Program-made: the position numbers and the translations under genes
In this document: positions 18,237 to 26,247 of the stretch, one piece after another
Layout of the letters: the number at the start of each line of letters is the position of its first letter
Position numbering within the stretch: the first letter of the stretch is position 1
Notes under the pieces: model-generated
What the model saw: only the letters and a program-made list of their open reading frames with translations
Databases searched by the model: none
What the model was told of the DNA's origin: nothing
NCBI GenBank assembly: GCA_009691255.1
Contig: SHUT01000005.1
Coordinates: 1 to 64,000, forward strand
DNA length: 64,000 nucleotides
DNA from: Ilumatobacteraceae bacterium
GTDB lineage: Bacteria; Actinomycetota; Acidimicrobiia; Acidimicrobiales; Ilumatobacteraceae
Direction: 5' to 3'

Positions 18237-19106
18237 TCAAGTGGCAAGAGCCTGAATTTCTTTGACATGTACATTTATCGGTACCCCCGTGCGCACATTG
18301 GGGAGTGTTCCGGCGAGACCCAGATTGGATTTCCACTTCACTTTCCATTCAACGGACATCCGTGCTTTAAAAACTCCATTGGGCTTGCCAGTAGATCCGT
18401 GGAAGTACGTATACATGCAGTCAGATTTCGCAAGGTCGCCATCGCTTGTTTTCCAGACCCGACCAGGTCCGACGCACGAGACATCACCTGTTCCTAATTT
18501 GCCGTCGCCAGGAGAATAAATAACAAGAGAAGGAGTGGCAGTGGTTTTCACCCACAAGACTCCAGCTGACGTGACGATGGATGCCGTTACAGATAGCGGA
18601 TGCCACAGTGCGCGCGATACCCAAAACCATGTTCCAACTTTGACAATTGATTGACGCGAAGGTGGCGCCATACCAATAATTGGTGTCGGAACATCATCAA
18701 AGGCTTTGGCAGCAGCAGTTTTTGCTAGTTCTGAATTGGCTGTTTCTTCGACCCAGTATTCGCGAAATGTTGCCGGTGGGCCGATGCAACGGCGTTGATA
18801 TGCCAAATAGTATGCATCTCCCATTTTTTGAATGATTCGAACAGTCTTGCCAGTTGATTCGTCAATCTCTGTCGAGTATCGCCATGTACAGGTTGATTTG
18901 TCTTGGGGTGGTTCCCCGTATGTGACATTGGCACCAATCGTGGTGCCAAGTATTGAACCACTACCGATCGCATTGCCATTGACGTCTGTGGCATGAGCGA
19001 CGGCGTGTCCTGCCGCGCCAGGAACAACGGTGGCGGCTCCGACGAGTGCCAACACACAACACAGGTAGGTGGCTAAAAGCATGAGTCGTGACGCCTGATG
19101 CTGCAC
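18237..19106 (-). CDS. Hypothetical secreted protein
   Basis: A 289-residue protein with an N-terminal signal (LMLLATYLCCVLALVGAATVVPGAAGHA) and cysteines in STCTWRY, RRCIGPP, VSCVGPG and SDCMYTY that could pair as disulfides. No catalytic motif is recognised. The conserved-looking WFWVSRALWHPLSVTASI region resembles a family of actinobacterial secreted proteins of unknown function. The GTG at 19106 is preferred because AGGGGG lies 4-5 bases before it; the open frame extends to 19166. Confidence 0.68.
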   Translation of the reverse strand: MQHQASRLMLLATYLCCVLALVGAATVVPGAAGHAVAHATDVNGNAIGSGSILGTTIGANVTYGEPPQDKSTCTWRYSTEIDESTGKTVRIIQKMGDAYYLAYQRRCIGPPATFREYWVEETANSELAKTAAAKAFDDVPTPIIGMAPPSRQSIVKVGTWFWVSRALWHPLSVTASIVTSAGVLWVKTTATPSLVIYSPGDGKLGTGDVSCVGPGRVWKTSDGDLAKSDCMYTYFHGSTGKPNGVFKARMSVEWKVKWKSNLGLAGTLPNVRTGVPINVHVKEIQALAT

Positions 19107-19272
19107 CGTTCCCCCTTCATCCATCATGGCGATGGATCTGACAATGGAATGTGGATTTTGAAGCACTTGGCTGGAAATTGTTGGTCAGGGTAATTTGTCT
19201 CCAAAACCGCTAGATTTGACCTACCCCGAAAACAGGAGCCCGCCACAAAGTGGTCTCTAGGAATAGGTAAAA

Positions 19273-21393
19273 ATGACGCAGCAACATCCCGATTTGGCCA
19301 CTGAGCAAGAGTTCATCGACCATGCCTACGACTGTTTAGAACGCAGCAAGACCGACGCCTGGAAACTGCGAGATATGACTCAACCTGGGCTGGGCGGAAC
19401 ATTTCAGGCCAGATACGAGAGGGATGTCTTTGACGAGGCGCTCGTGAATCGCCTTGTGCAACTAGATCTGCGCGATGCGTCGTTAGTTTTTGGTCGCATC
19501 GATCGACTGGCTGAGTCCCCAGAGGCTGCAGAAAGCTTTCATATTGGTCGCTTGGCTGTCTCAGATGAGAATCGCGAACCAGTCGTAGTTGACTGGCGTG
19601 CGCCGGTCGCCGAACCTTTTTATCGAGCAACTGGTCGCGAGACAATGGGACTTGCACGGCGACGACATTTTGCGGTTCAAGGGCGCGAACTATTAGGCAT
19701 CGAAGACGAACTGTTTGGTGATCTGCATCTTGGAGTCGGACATGATGAAGGATTAGGCGGAGAACAAACTCTCGGTGCTGGTCTTAGTGGTTACAGCACA
19801 TTGTTGTCTGTATTGCAACGCGGTCGCACAGGACAACTCGGCGACATTGTTGCCACAATTCAGTCAGAGCAAGATGAAATCATCCGCTCTTCATCGTCTG
19901 GAGTACTCGTTGTGCAAGGTGGTCCCGGAACAGGAAAGACAGTTGTTGCCCTGCATCGTGCCGCATATTTGTTGTACACATATCGTTTCCCACTTGAAGA
20001 TCAGGGCGTTTTGGTGATTGGACCAAACCGAGTGTTCTTGCGTTATATCGAACGCGTTCTTCCGTCACTTGGTGAGGCCGGCATCGAACAAGTAGTGCTG
20101 GCTGATCTTGTGCGCGGAGTTGATTGGGGGGGCATCGACACGATGGCAATTGCCCGAGTAAAGGGTGGAATTGCCATGGCGCGAGTCATTAGTAAAGCAG
20201 TTTCAGATCGCGAGCGACCATTGCGTGAGGACGTCGTGTTTGCGTTTCGTGCTGGCTTTGTGCGACTTCGCGCCAGCGAATCTGAGCGCATCGTCAAAAA
20301 TGCAAAGCGTCGATTTGGTCATCACAATGCAGCTCGACGGTGGGTAGAGACAGAAGTATGGAATGCAATCATTGCCACATGGCGCACCGAAGTTGAAATC
20401 GATGAAATCAAAGATGTTCTTCGTTCGACGCCAGAATATCGTCAGGCAATTGAGAGTATGTGGCCGATACTGACGCCAGCAGAACTGCTGCACGATTTGT
20501 TTGGAAGCAAAGCACTCTTGAAGTTAGCCGCCGCAAAGTTCTTGTCCGAAGCGGAGTATTTGAGTTTGTATCGCCCTCGTACAGACGATGTCTCAACCGT
20601 GAAATGGTCTAGTGCTGACGCTGCATTGCTCGATGAGGCACGTGCTCGTCTTGGTGTGCGCGGTGGCAAAGGCGGCAAAGTCGACGAAACAGATGACATT
20701 AGGATGTACGGGCACATCGTGGTTGACGAAGTACAAGACCTCACTCCAATGCAACTCAGTATGGTTGCTAGGCGTTCTCTAAATGGCGCAATGACAGTCG
20801 TTGGTGACATCGCTCAGGCCACTGGCCCATTTGCCCCGTCGGACTGGAACGACATTACGAAGCACTTACCCAACGTCAAGAGTTCGCGCATCGTGGGACT
20901 ATCAGTTGGGTATCGCATTCCGTCTCAGATAATGGAACTCGCAGACAAAGTAATGCACGCCGCAACTCCAGGTCTGCGCTCACCACGAAGTGTGCGAGAA
21001 GGTGACGAAGTGCCAATCTTTGTGCCTGCAGAAACAAGACAAGATGTGATTCGCTTGGCTGTCGAGCAAACAAAGTTATTGGCTGCGCGTCTTGGAGACG
21101 GAAGCACCGGAGTGGTGTGCCCAGATTCTATGGTGGACGAAATCTCGACTGCTTTGCAATTGCTCGGAGTTGATCACGGACGAGCCAATACAGCGGCTTT
21201 AGATAATGCCATTACTGTTGTACCCGTGAGTTTGGTAAAAGGTCTTGAACTGGACGGAGTCGTAGTAGTAGAGCCCGCCGCCATCGTGGCCGACGAACTC
21301 CACGGTTTGCGCGCGCTCTATGTTGCCCTGACACGATCAACTCGAAGTCTTGTCATCGTGCATCATCAAGCACTTCCAGATGCAATGCGCTAG
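19273..21393 (+). CDS. HelD-like UvrD-family ATPase (RNA polymerase recycling)
   Basis: A 706-residue protein of the actinobacterial HelD/HelR group. Walker A is GGPGTGKT (residues 216-223) and Walker B is VVDEVQDLTP; downstream are GDIAQATG, YRIPSQIMELA and the C-terminal LRALYVALTRSTRSL helicase motif. Members bind RNA polymerase, pull it off DNA and RNA, and in some species protect against rifampicin. The N-terminal region has the YERDVFDEALV and VVDWRAPVAEPFYRAT segments typical of the family. About 106 bases lie upstream, with no strong promoter seen. A DNA helicase role is the less likely alternative. Confidence 0.87.
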   Translation: MTQQHPDLATEQEFIDHAYDCLERSKTDAWKLRDMTQPGLGGTFQARYERDVFDEALVNRLVQLDLRDASLVFGRIDRLAESPEAAESFHIGRLAVSDENREPVVVDWRAPVAEPFYRATGRETMGLARRRHFAVQGRELLGIEDELFGDLHLGVGHDEGLGGEQTLGAGLSGYSTLLSVLQRGRTGQLGDIVATIQSEQDEIIRSSSSGVLVVQGGPGTGKTVVALHRAAYLLYTYRFPLEDQGVLVIGPNRVFLRYIERVLPSLGEAGIEQVVLADLVRGVDWGGIDTMAIARVKGGIAMARVISKAVSDRERPLREDVVFAFRAGFVRLRASESERIVKNAKRRFGHHNAARRWVETEVWNAIIATWRTEVEIDEIKDVLRSTPEYRQAIESMWPILTPAELLHDLFGSKALLKLAAAKFLSEAEYLSLYRPRTDDVSTVKWSSADAALLDEARARLGVRGGKGGKVDETDDIRMYGHIVVDEVQDLTPMQLSMVARRSLNGAMTVVGDIAQATGPFAPSDWNDITKHLPNVKSSRIVGLSVGYRIPSQIMELADKVMHAATPGLRSPRSVREGDEVPIFVPAETRQDVIRLAVEQTKLLAARLGDGSTGVVCPDSMVDEISTALQLLGVDHGRANTAALDNAITVVPVSLVKGLELDGVVVVEPAAIVADELHGLRALYVALTRSTRSLVIVHHQALPDAMR

Positions 21394-21405
21394 TCAGGAT
21401 TGCGG

Positions 21406-21846
21406 CTAGATGCCTTTTTGCAATGCATCCATCGCAGCAACGATAAGCGGTAAATACCGCAAGGCCTTGTCGGCATCAGCAGGTCGTTTGCGCTCAACAG
21501 CCGTGGTTATCAAACCAATCATTCGTTCGATATCGGCATAGATATCAAGACTTGAATCTTTTACCATCGGCTTGAGCACTTCCCAATTTGCGAGGACATC
21601 ACTGAGACGTGATTGCGCTGTCTTGTTGTCGCCGCTGGCTACTGCGTCGCCTAGGCCATTTGTTGCTTGCACAATGTTGGTAAGTAATTCTTTTACCGTG
21701 CCGACGGGTAAAGCAATGGTGACATCAACATTGTCTGACGTTGTCGTGTCGGTTGAGCCGACAATCGTTGTAGAACAACTTGCCAGCGCGACAAGTGCAG
21801 ATATAGCAAAAATAGCAGCGATTTTTTTCTGAGTGCTGAGGCGCAC
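21406..21846 (-). CDS. Small lipoprotein
   Basis: A 146-residue protein with signal and lipobox ALASC (Cys about residue 24). The mature part is Thr-rich at first and then helical, with no motif I recognise. The start is GTG, preceded by GGAGA at 5 bases. It lies 9 bases downstream of the DtxR-family gene and is probably cotranscribed, so a metal-related surface role is possible but unproven. Confidence 0.72.
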   Translation of the reverse strand: MRLSTQKKIAAIFAISALVALASCSTTIVGSTDTTTSDNVDVTIALPVGTVKELLTNIVQATNGLGDAVASGDNKTAQSRLSDVLANWEVLKPMVKDSSLDIYADIERMIGLITTAVERKRPADADKALRYLPLIVAAMDALQKGI

Positions 21847-21855
21847 GATGTCTCC

Positions 21856-22521
21856 TTAGGCGGTTGTTACTAAAATTCGTGCACTGGCGAATGGTTCCAC
21901 CTCTACCGAGTTGCCCTCGAGTTCAACGGTGACTGTGCCAGTTTTTTGGGAGGACGTCACAACGCCAGAACGCCCCGGAATAAGATGCGTCTTTTCTAGA
22001 AAATCCAGCACCCCGATGGCGAATTCAAGTTCTTCGGGAATACGACTTACGGTAAATGAGTGGCCAACTTCAACATCGGCAAGCCTCACAGCAAGTGGCG
22101 CGGTGTAATTGCTTCCAGGAATGGGGTTACCGTGCGGGCACGTTGTGGGGCCACCGAGTACGCGTGCGATTGCATCTTCTACTTCTGGAGACATTACATG
22201 CTCCCATTTTCCGGCTTCACGGTGTGCTTGGGCCCACGATAAACCGAGCATGTCAGTAAGAAAGCGTTCTGCCAGCCGATGGCGCCGCACGACGCTCTGA
22301 GCAAGTTTTTCGCCCTTGGAAGTGAGTCGTATTTTTTGGTTGCGAAGTGAAATTAGTTTCTCTGCTTCGAGGCGATGAATCATTTCTGAAACAGAAGGTC
22401 GAGATACTAAAAGTCGATCAGCAATGCGAGCCTGAATTACGTCAACATCGTCTTCTCGTAGTTCGTAGATGCATTCGCAGTATTCCTCGAAGGCGGGGTG
22501 GTGTTCCCCGTGGATTGGCAT
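21856..22521 (-). CDS. DtxR/MntR-family metal-dependent regulator
   Basis: A 221-residue regulator. The winged helix spans about residues 8-70 (QARIADRLLVSRPSVSEMIHRLEAEKLI). The dimer/metal domain has HRLAERFLTDML, WEHVMSPEVEDAI and TCPHGNPIPG, whose Cys, Glu and His residues match DtxR-type iron or manganese ligands. The C-terminal part is SH3-like (about 145-221). I chose the ATG at 22521 because TAGGGT lies exactly 6 bases before it; an in-frame GTG at 22527 is the alternative. It probably represses metal uptake genes elsewhere. A lipoprotein gene follows. Confidence 0.88.
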   Translation of the reverse strand: MPIHGEHHPAFEEYCECIYELREDDVDVIQARIADRLLVSRPSVSEMIHRLEAEKLISLRNQKIRLTSKGEKLAQSVVRRHRLAERFLTDMLGLSWAQAHREAGKWEHVMSPEVEDAIARVLGGPTTCPHGNPIPGSNYTAPLAVRLADVEVGHSFTVSRIPEELEFAIGVLDFLEKTHLIPGRSGVVTSSQKTGTVTVELEGNSVEVEPFASARILVTTA

Positions 22522-22527
22522 ACCCAC

Positions 22528-22533
22528 ACCCTA
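22528..22533 (-). promoter_or_regulatory. -10 element of DtxR-family gene
   Basis: TAGGGT on the minus strand, 6 bases before the ATG at 22521. It fits a leaderless transcript and decides the start. Confidence 0.5.
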
Positions 22534-22573
22534 CCTGAGCACAGAATCTGGTTCGCTTTGTGCCGACGTGTTG

Positions 22574-23164
22574 TTAGTCGTGATGTTGACCCAATGATCG
22601 CAGGCCTGCCCACGCGAGCCCGGCTAGTTGCGTGCCGAGTTTTTCTGGGTTAATACCTATCCCTTGGGCAATTAAGTGACGACTGACTGCCTCCGCCATG
22701 CCGACTAATCCAAAAGCCATTGATCGACGCTCTGCCTCGGCAAGATTGACCGTTATCAGTGGCGCAATTGCATCGGCAGCCTGTTCTTCAATATGTCGTA
22801 TCGCAGCAGCAAATTCAGTGTCGACTCGGGCACTACCTGCAAATAGCAAAGTGAATGCTTCGTGATTATCGACGACCCAATTGAAGTACGTCACCATCCC
22901 GCGCTCTGTTTGCAAACGTCCGTCAGCGATTTCGTTGGTTGCGCGACGTATTTGAGATATCAGGTCTGTCCCGAGAGCTTCGAGCAGTTCTAAATACAGT
23001 GCGCGCTTGCCAATAAAATGTTGATACAGCACTGGTTTTGTAACACCAACCGACTCAGCAATTTGCGACATTGATGTCTCGTGATATCCGGTGCGCGAAA
23101 ACTCAGTTAGTGCCACTGCCATGATCTGGTCGCGACGCTCAATCGCGTCGACTCTGATGGTCAT
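22574..23164 (-). CDS. TetR-family transcriptional regulator
   Basis: A 196-residue TetR protein beginning MTIRVDAIERRDQIMAVAL. The helix-turn-helix lies at about residues 10-55 (FSRTGYHETSMSQIAESVGVTKPVLYQHFIGKRALYLE); the rest is a ligand-binding domain. Its ATG overlaps the stop of the membrane protein gene by 4 bases (ATGA), so the two are coupled. The open frame extends about 320 bases further upstream but that part is a shadow of the membrane protein gene. Its target is unknown. It is not adjacent to the steroid cluster, so I do not call it KstR2. Confidence 0.87.
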   Translation of the reverse strand: MTIRVDAIERRDQIMAVALTEFSRTGYHETSMSQIAESVGVTKPVLYQHFIGKRALYLELLEALGTDLISQIRRATNEIADGRLQTERGMVTYFNWVVDNHEAFTLLFAGSARVDTEFAAAIRHIEEQAADAIAPLITVNLAEAERRSMAFGLVGMAEAVSRHLIAQGIGINPEKLGTQLAGLAWAGLRSLGQHHD

Positions 23165-23445
23165 GGTCTGCCCATCTCTTGGTCTTCGCGAACAGCAGCC
23201 TTGATTGCATAGCCAAGGATGATCGAGGGAGCAAGCAAGACGCCACCAATCACCAGCGTCACGGTAATCACAGAAACGATTGGACCAGAAAACCCCATTA
23301 CAAATGCCATTACAAATGTGCTGACGCTGACCGCCCACAGCAAGTATCCGATGCGATTTGCCAGCAGGGTGTATTTGGCAATTATTTCTCGTCGGGCAAG
23401 GACAAGGTCGTCCTGGGCCGTTCGGCCTGTGGGTGGGGATTCCAT
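23161..23445 (-). CDS. Small two-helix membrane protein
   Basis: A 94-residue protein with two membrane segments (LLWAVSVSTFVMAFVMGFSGP and VISVITVTLV-like through IILGYAI) and a charged C-terminal end. Function is not recognised. The ATG at 23445 is my choice; an earlier ATG at 23496 exists. A TATTCC hexamer lies 6 bases before the chosen ATG, similar to other leaderless starts here but weaker. It is coupled to the TetR gene by a 4-base overlap, so the regulator may control this operon. Confidence 0.65.
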   Translation of the reverse strand: MESPPTGRTAQDDLVLARREIIAKYTLLANRIGYLLWAVSVSTFVMAFVMGFSGPIVSVITVTLVIGGVLLAPSIILGYAIKAAVREDQEMGRP

Positions 23446-23534
23446 ACCACAGGAATAGTACGGCGTTTCGAGTGACTTGACACACTGAAAGAGCATTTGT
23501 CGGCGTGTGATTGGTGTCGTCGGCAGGCGATCAG

Positions 23535-23540
23535 TAGCGT
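23535..23540 (+). promoter_or_regulatory. -10 element of ccm operon
   Basis: TAGCGT, 9 bases before the ccmA ATG, with TTGGTG 18 bases upstream as a possible -35. The whole ccmA-I operon could be driven from here. Confidence 0.5.
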
Positions 23541-23549
23541 GACGGGGGC

Positions 23550-24197
23550 ATGGAAACCGTCGTCGAACTAAGTGGAGTAGTGGCAGTACTCAGCAGTTTT
23601 CCAGCACTCGCCGGAATTGATCTTGCCGTGCAACGCGGAGAGATTGTTTTACTGCACGGGCCAAACGGTGCCGGTAAAACTTCTGTGTTGCGTGTGTGCG
23701 CTGGACTCTTGCCGATTGAGCGTGGAGAAGGTTCGGTGATGGGCGTTAATTTGCGAACGCAACGCGAGAGTGTTCGCGAAAGAGTTGGACTACTTGGTCA
23801 CTCAAATGGTTTGTATTTAGAACTAACCGTTGCACAGAACGTTGCCTTCTGGGCATCCGCAGTCGGTGCTAGTTCACAAGAAGTCGCACTTGCAATGCAA
23901 CAAATGAAAATTGATGGTCGTCTCGCAGACATAAAAGCCTCGCAGTTGTCTGCTGGTCAACGCAGGCGCTGTGCACTTGCCTCCTTGATGGTTCGCCGTG
24001 CATCACTATGGCTGCTAGACGAACCCCACGCAGGACTTGACACTGCGGGGCAGGATGAATTTGATGCAATCTTGCGCACGGCTGTAAATAGTGGAGCAAC
24101 TGTCATATTCGCTTCTCATGAAACGCAAAGGTCTCGATCTTTGGCAACGCGTGTTATCAGGGTTGAGGGTGGACTCATCTCTGGGGGCGAGTCATGA
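23550..24197 (+). CDS. ccmA: CcmA, heme exporter ATP-binding protein
   Basis: A 215-residue ABC ATPase with Walker A GPNGAGKT (about residues 35-42), signature LSAGQRRR and Walker B LWLLDEPHAGLD. CcmA and CcmB use ATP to release heme-loaded CcmE from the CcmC complex in System I cytochrome c maturation. It is the first gene of a nine-gene ccm operon and overlaps ccmB by 4 bases. The order ccmABCDEFGH and the family-typical length support the assignment. Confidence 0.9.
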   Translation: METVVELSGVVAVLSSFPALAGIDLAVQRGEIVLLHGPNGAGKTSVLRVCAGLLPIERGEGSVMGVNLRTQRESVRERVGLLGHSNGLYLELTVAQNVAFWASAVGASSQEVALAMQQMKIDGRLADIKASQLSAGQRRRCALASLMVRRASLWLLDEPHAGLDTAGQDEFDAILRTAVNSGATVIFASHETQRSRSLATRVIRVEGGLISGGES

Positions 24198-24892
24198 CGT
24201 CGCGAATGCAGACAGCACGCCGCGTTTCTGTGGCTGTCGCGCGCAAAGATCTGCGCATCGAATGGAACAGCAAGGTGCTGCTCAATCAGGTTGCTCCATT
24301 TTCATTAGTCATTATGATCATGTTTGCTTTTGCTCTTGACAATGAAGGTATCTTGCAGCGTGTGGCCCCTGGTCTGCTGTGGCTTGCCACGCTTTTTTCG
24401 ATGTTGGTCATTGTGCAGCGGTCCTTTGCCGTTGAAACTGCAGATGGTGCTCTTGATGCGCTCCGAGTAGCAGGTACAGAACCAGTTGGAATTTTTATCG
24501 GCAAATCGTTGGCGCTGATGGTGCAGTTATTTGCGCTCGAATTAATGCTGCTGGCAATCGCTCTTGTTTTATACACGGTCGAACCAACAGCCATGGGATA
24601 TGCCGAGACTTTTGCCACAATGGCAGTAGCCACTATTGGACTGGGCTTCGTCGGTACGCTCTACGGTGGTCTTGGCGCTGGCGCTCGTGGACGCGAAACA
24701 TTGCTTCCACTATTGCTACTGCCAGCGGTAGCACCAGTTCTTATTGGCGCAACTCGGGCAACTGAGGCAGCGTTCGGAAGTGGTGGTGCACAATCATCTG
24801 AAGGATGGCCGTGGATTGGTTTGCTAGCGGTGTTTGCAGGCGTTTTTGGAGCGGTTGGTGCATTGGCTTTTGGGCCAATGATTGAGGAGTAA
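24194..24892 (+). CDS. ccmB: CcmB, heme exporter membrane subunit
   Basis: A 232-residue membrane protein with about six hydrophobic segments. FALDNEGILQRVAPGLLWLATLFSMLVIVQRSF and the FVGTLYGGLGAGARGRETLLPLLLLPAVAPVLIGATRA region are typical of CcmB. It is the permease partner of CcmA. Its start overlaps ccmA by 4 bases and 5 bases separate it from ccmC. Confidence 0.9.
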   Translation: MTSRMQTARRVSVAVARKDLRIEWNSKVLLNQVAPFSLVIMIMFAFALDNEGILQRVAPGLLWLATLFSMLVIVQRSFAVETADGALDALRVAGTEPVGIFIGKSLALMVQLFALELMLLAIALVLYTVEPTAMGYAETFATMAVATIGLGFVGTLYGGLGAGARGRETLLPLLLLPAVAPVLIGATRATEAAFGSGGAQSSEGWPWIGLLAVFAGVFGAVGALAFGPMIEE

Positions 24893-24897
24893 TACAA

Positions 24898-25632
24898 ATG
24901 ACAACAACTCAGACCACCGCCACACCAGCAACACAAAAACTTGGCATTGCAACAACATTAGCGCTTATCTTTTTGCTCTTCAGTGGATTGATTTTTTCGG
25001 CAGAAGATGTCGTGCAAGGAAGCACGGTACGAATTATGTATGTACACGTGCCGTCAATTTGGGTGGCGTACTTAGCCTTTGCGCTCACGGCAATATGTTC
25101 GGCTGTTTATTTAAGCAATCGCTCTCGCTCTTTGATTTGGGATCGTTTTGCGGGTGCCGCTGCCGAGATTGGTGTTTTGTTTGTGGCGGTTTCACTCGTG
25201 ACTGGAAGTTTGTGGGGGCGTCTGACATGGGGAACATTTTGGGTCTGGGATGCACGCCTCACAAGCACTGCATTTTTGTTTATTACATATGTCGGTTATC
25301 TTGCAGTGCGCCGTTTAGGCGGAACATTTCGCCAACGGGCCAGACGATCAGCAGTGATGGCGCTACTTGCCGTACTAGAAATTCCGCTCGTTCATTTCAG
25401 TGTCAACTTGTGGCGAACGCTGCACCAAAAAGCGTCAATTGCTGATCCAAATGCCAAGGTCAAACTCGATGGCTTCATGCTCTTCACTCTGTTCTGGGGA
25501 CTCATATCTTTCACCATGCTATTTGTTTGGCTGCTCATTCATCGACAACGGTTGATGGCTCTAGAAGATGCGGTGCAAGACCAAGGTCTTGATCTTGCAA
25601 TCCAACAACGACGAACCGAAGCTGGGCGCTGA
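24898..25632 (+). CDS. ccmC: CcmC, heme-handling membrane protein
   Basis: A 244-residue protein with about six membrane helices and the tryptophan-rich WWD-type motif WGRLTWGTFWVWDARLTS near residue 105, which presents heme outside the membrane. Flanking histidines in YVHVP and LVHFSVNLWRTLHQ are candidate heme ligands. CcmC loads heme onto CcmE. A GGAG ribosome site precedes the ATG. It ends one base before the ccmD start. Confidence 0.92.
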   Translation: MTTTQTTATPATQKLGIATTLALIFLLFSGLIFSAEDVVQGSTVRIMYVHVPSIWVAYLAFALTAICSAVYLSNRSRSLIWDRFAGAAAEIGVLFVAVSLVTGSLWGRLTWGTFWVWDARLTSTAFLFITYVGYLAVRRLGGTFRQRARRSAVMALLAVLEIPLVHFSVNLWRTLHQKASIADPNAKVKLDGFMLFTLFWGLISFTMLFVWLLIHRQRLMALEDAVQDQGLDLAIQQRRTEAGR

Positions 25633-25633
25633 C

Positions 25634-25768
25634 ATGGATCATGCTTCGTTCATAATCGCGAGTTATGTGTTGACTTTTGCCTCTATCGCCGTATACGTCC
25701 TGTACATAGTGCGTCGTTCGCGCAGACTTGGCGCCATCACATCAGATGATGACAAGCCATGGATCTAA
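25634..25768 (+). CDS. ccmD: CcmD-like small membrane protein
   Basis: A 44-residue protein with one membrane helix (FIIASYVLTFASIAVYVLYIV) followed by basic RRSRR, the usual form of CcmD. CcmD helps release holo-CcmE from CcmABC. It lies between ccmC and ccmE and overlaps the ccmE start by 10 bases. The assignment comes from position, size and topology; sequence alone would be weak. Confidence 0.8.
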   Translation: MDHASFIIASYVLTFASIAVYVLYIVRRSRRLGAITSDDDKPWI

Positions 25769-26247
25769 CACCGCGACCCATCGCTGACGCAGAATCACGG
25801 GCACAGCGTCAACGCCGTCGCTGGGTTCCGATCGTCATTGTGGCCCTTGCGCTTGCTGCTGGTGGAGTAGTGGTAACTCAATTTTTGACGAGTGCCATTG
25901 ATTATTACTGCAATGTAGACGAAGTGGGCGTGCGCGATGGCTGTGTCGGTCAACGCAGAATCCGAGTGCAAGGCATCGTGCTCGAGAATTCACTCCAACA
26001 GGCTGATGGCGTGACTGAATTTATGATGTCCTTTAACAACAAGACACTGCAGGTCCGTTACCAGGGAGATCCAGGGGGAGTTTTTCAGGAATGTATTCCG
26101 GTGGTTGCACACGGACGAGTAGTAGATGGAATTTTTGATAGTGACAGAATTGAAGTCAAGCACACCAATCAGTATGTCGAAAAAAATAAGTCAAGATTTG
26201 ATGAAGCCACAAAGGAGACAGCAGCGTGCTCGCAATCGCCGGAGTGA
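25759..26247 (+). CDS. ccmE: CcmE, periplasmic heme chaperone
   Basis: A 162-residue protein with an N-terminal anchor (about residues 22-44) and an OB-fold domain. The heme-attachment motif is KHTNQY, giving His135 with Tyr139 (HxxxY pattern). Two cysteines (51 and 62) frame a short insertion after the anchor and another sits at 112, which is unusual for CcmE and might form a disulfide. CcmE carries heme from CcmC to CcmF. Overlaps ccmD by 10 and ccmF by 22 bases. Confidence 0.88.
   Translation: MDLTPRPIADAESRAQRQRRRWVPIVIVALALAAGGVVVTQFLTSAIDYYCNVDEVGVRDGCVGQRRIRVQGIVLENSLQQADGVTEFMMSFNNKTLQVRYQGDPGGVFQECIPVVAHGRVVDGIFDSDRIEVKHTNQYVEKNKSRFDEATKETAACSQSPE

Noticed and set aside
22574-23164. 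The TetR regulator as the steroid-cluster repressor
   Set aside because: It lies more than 12 kb from the cluster, is coupled to a membrane protein, and no copy of the shared operator was seen near it.
23165-23485. N-terminal extension of the TetR frame
   Set aside because: It overlaps the small membrane protein in another frame; the TetR domain begins at the ATG at 23164, which is coupled to the upstream stop.
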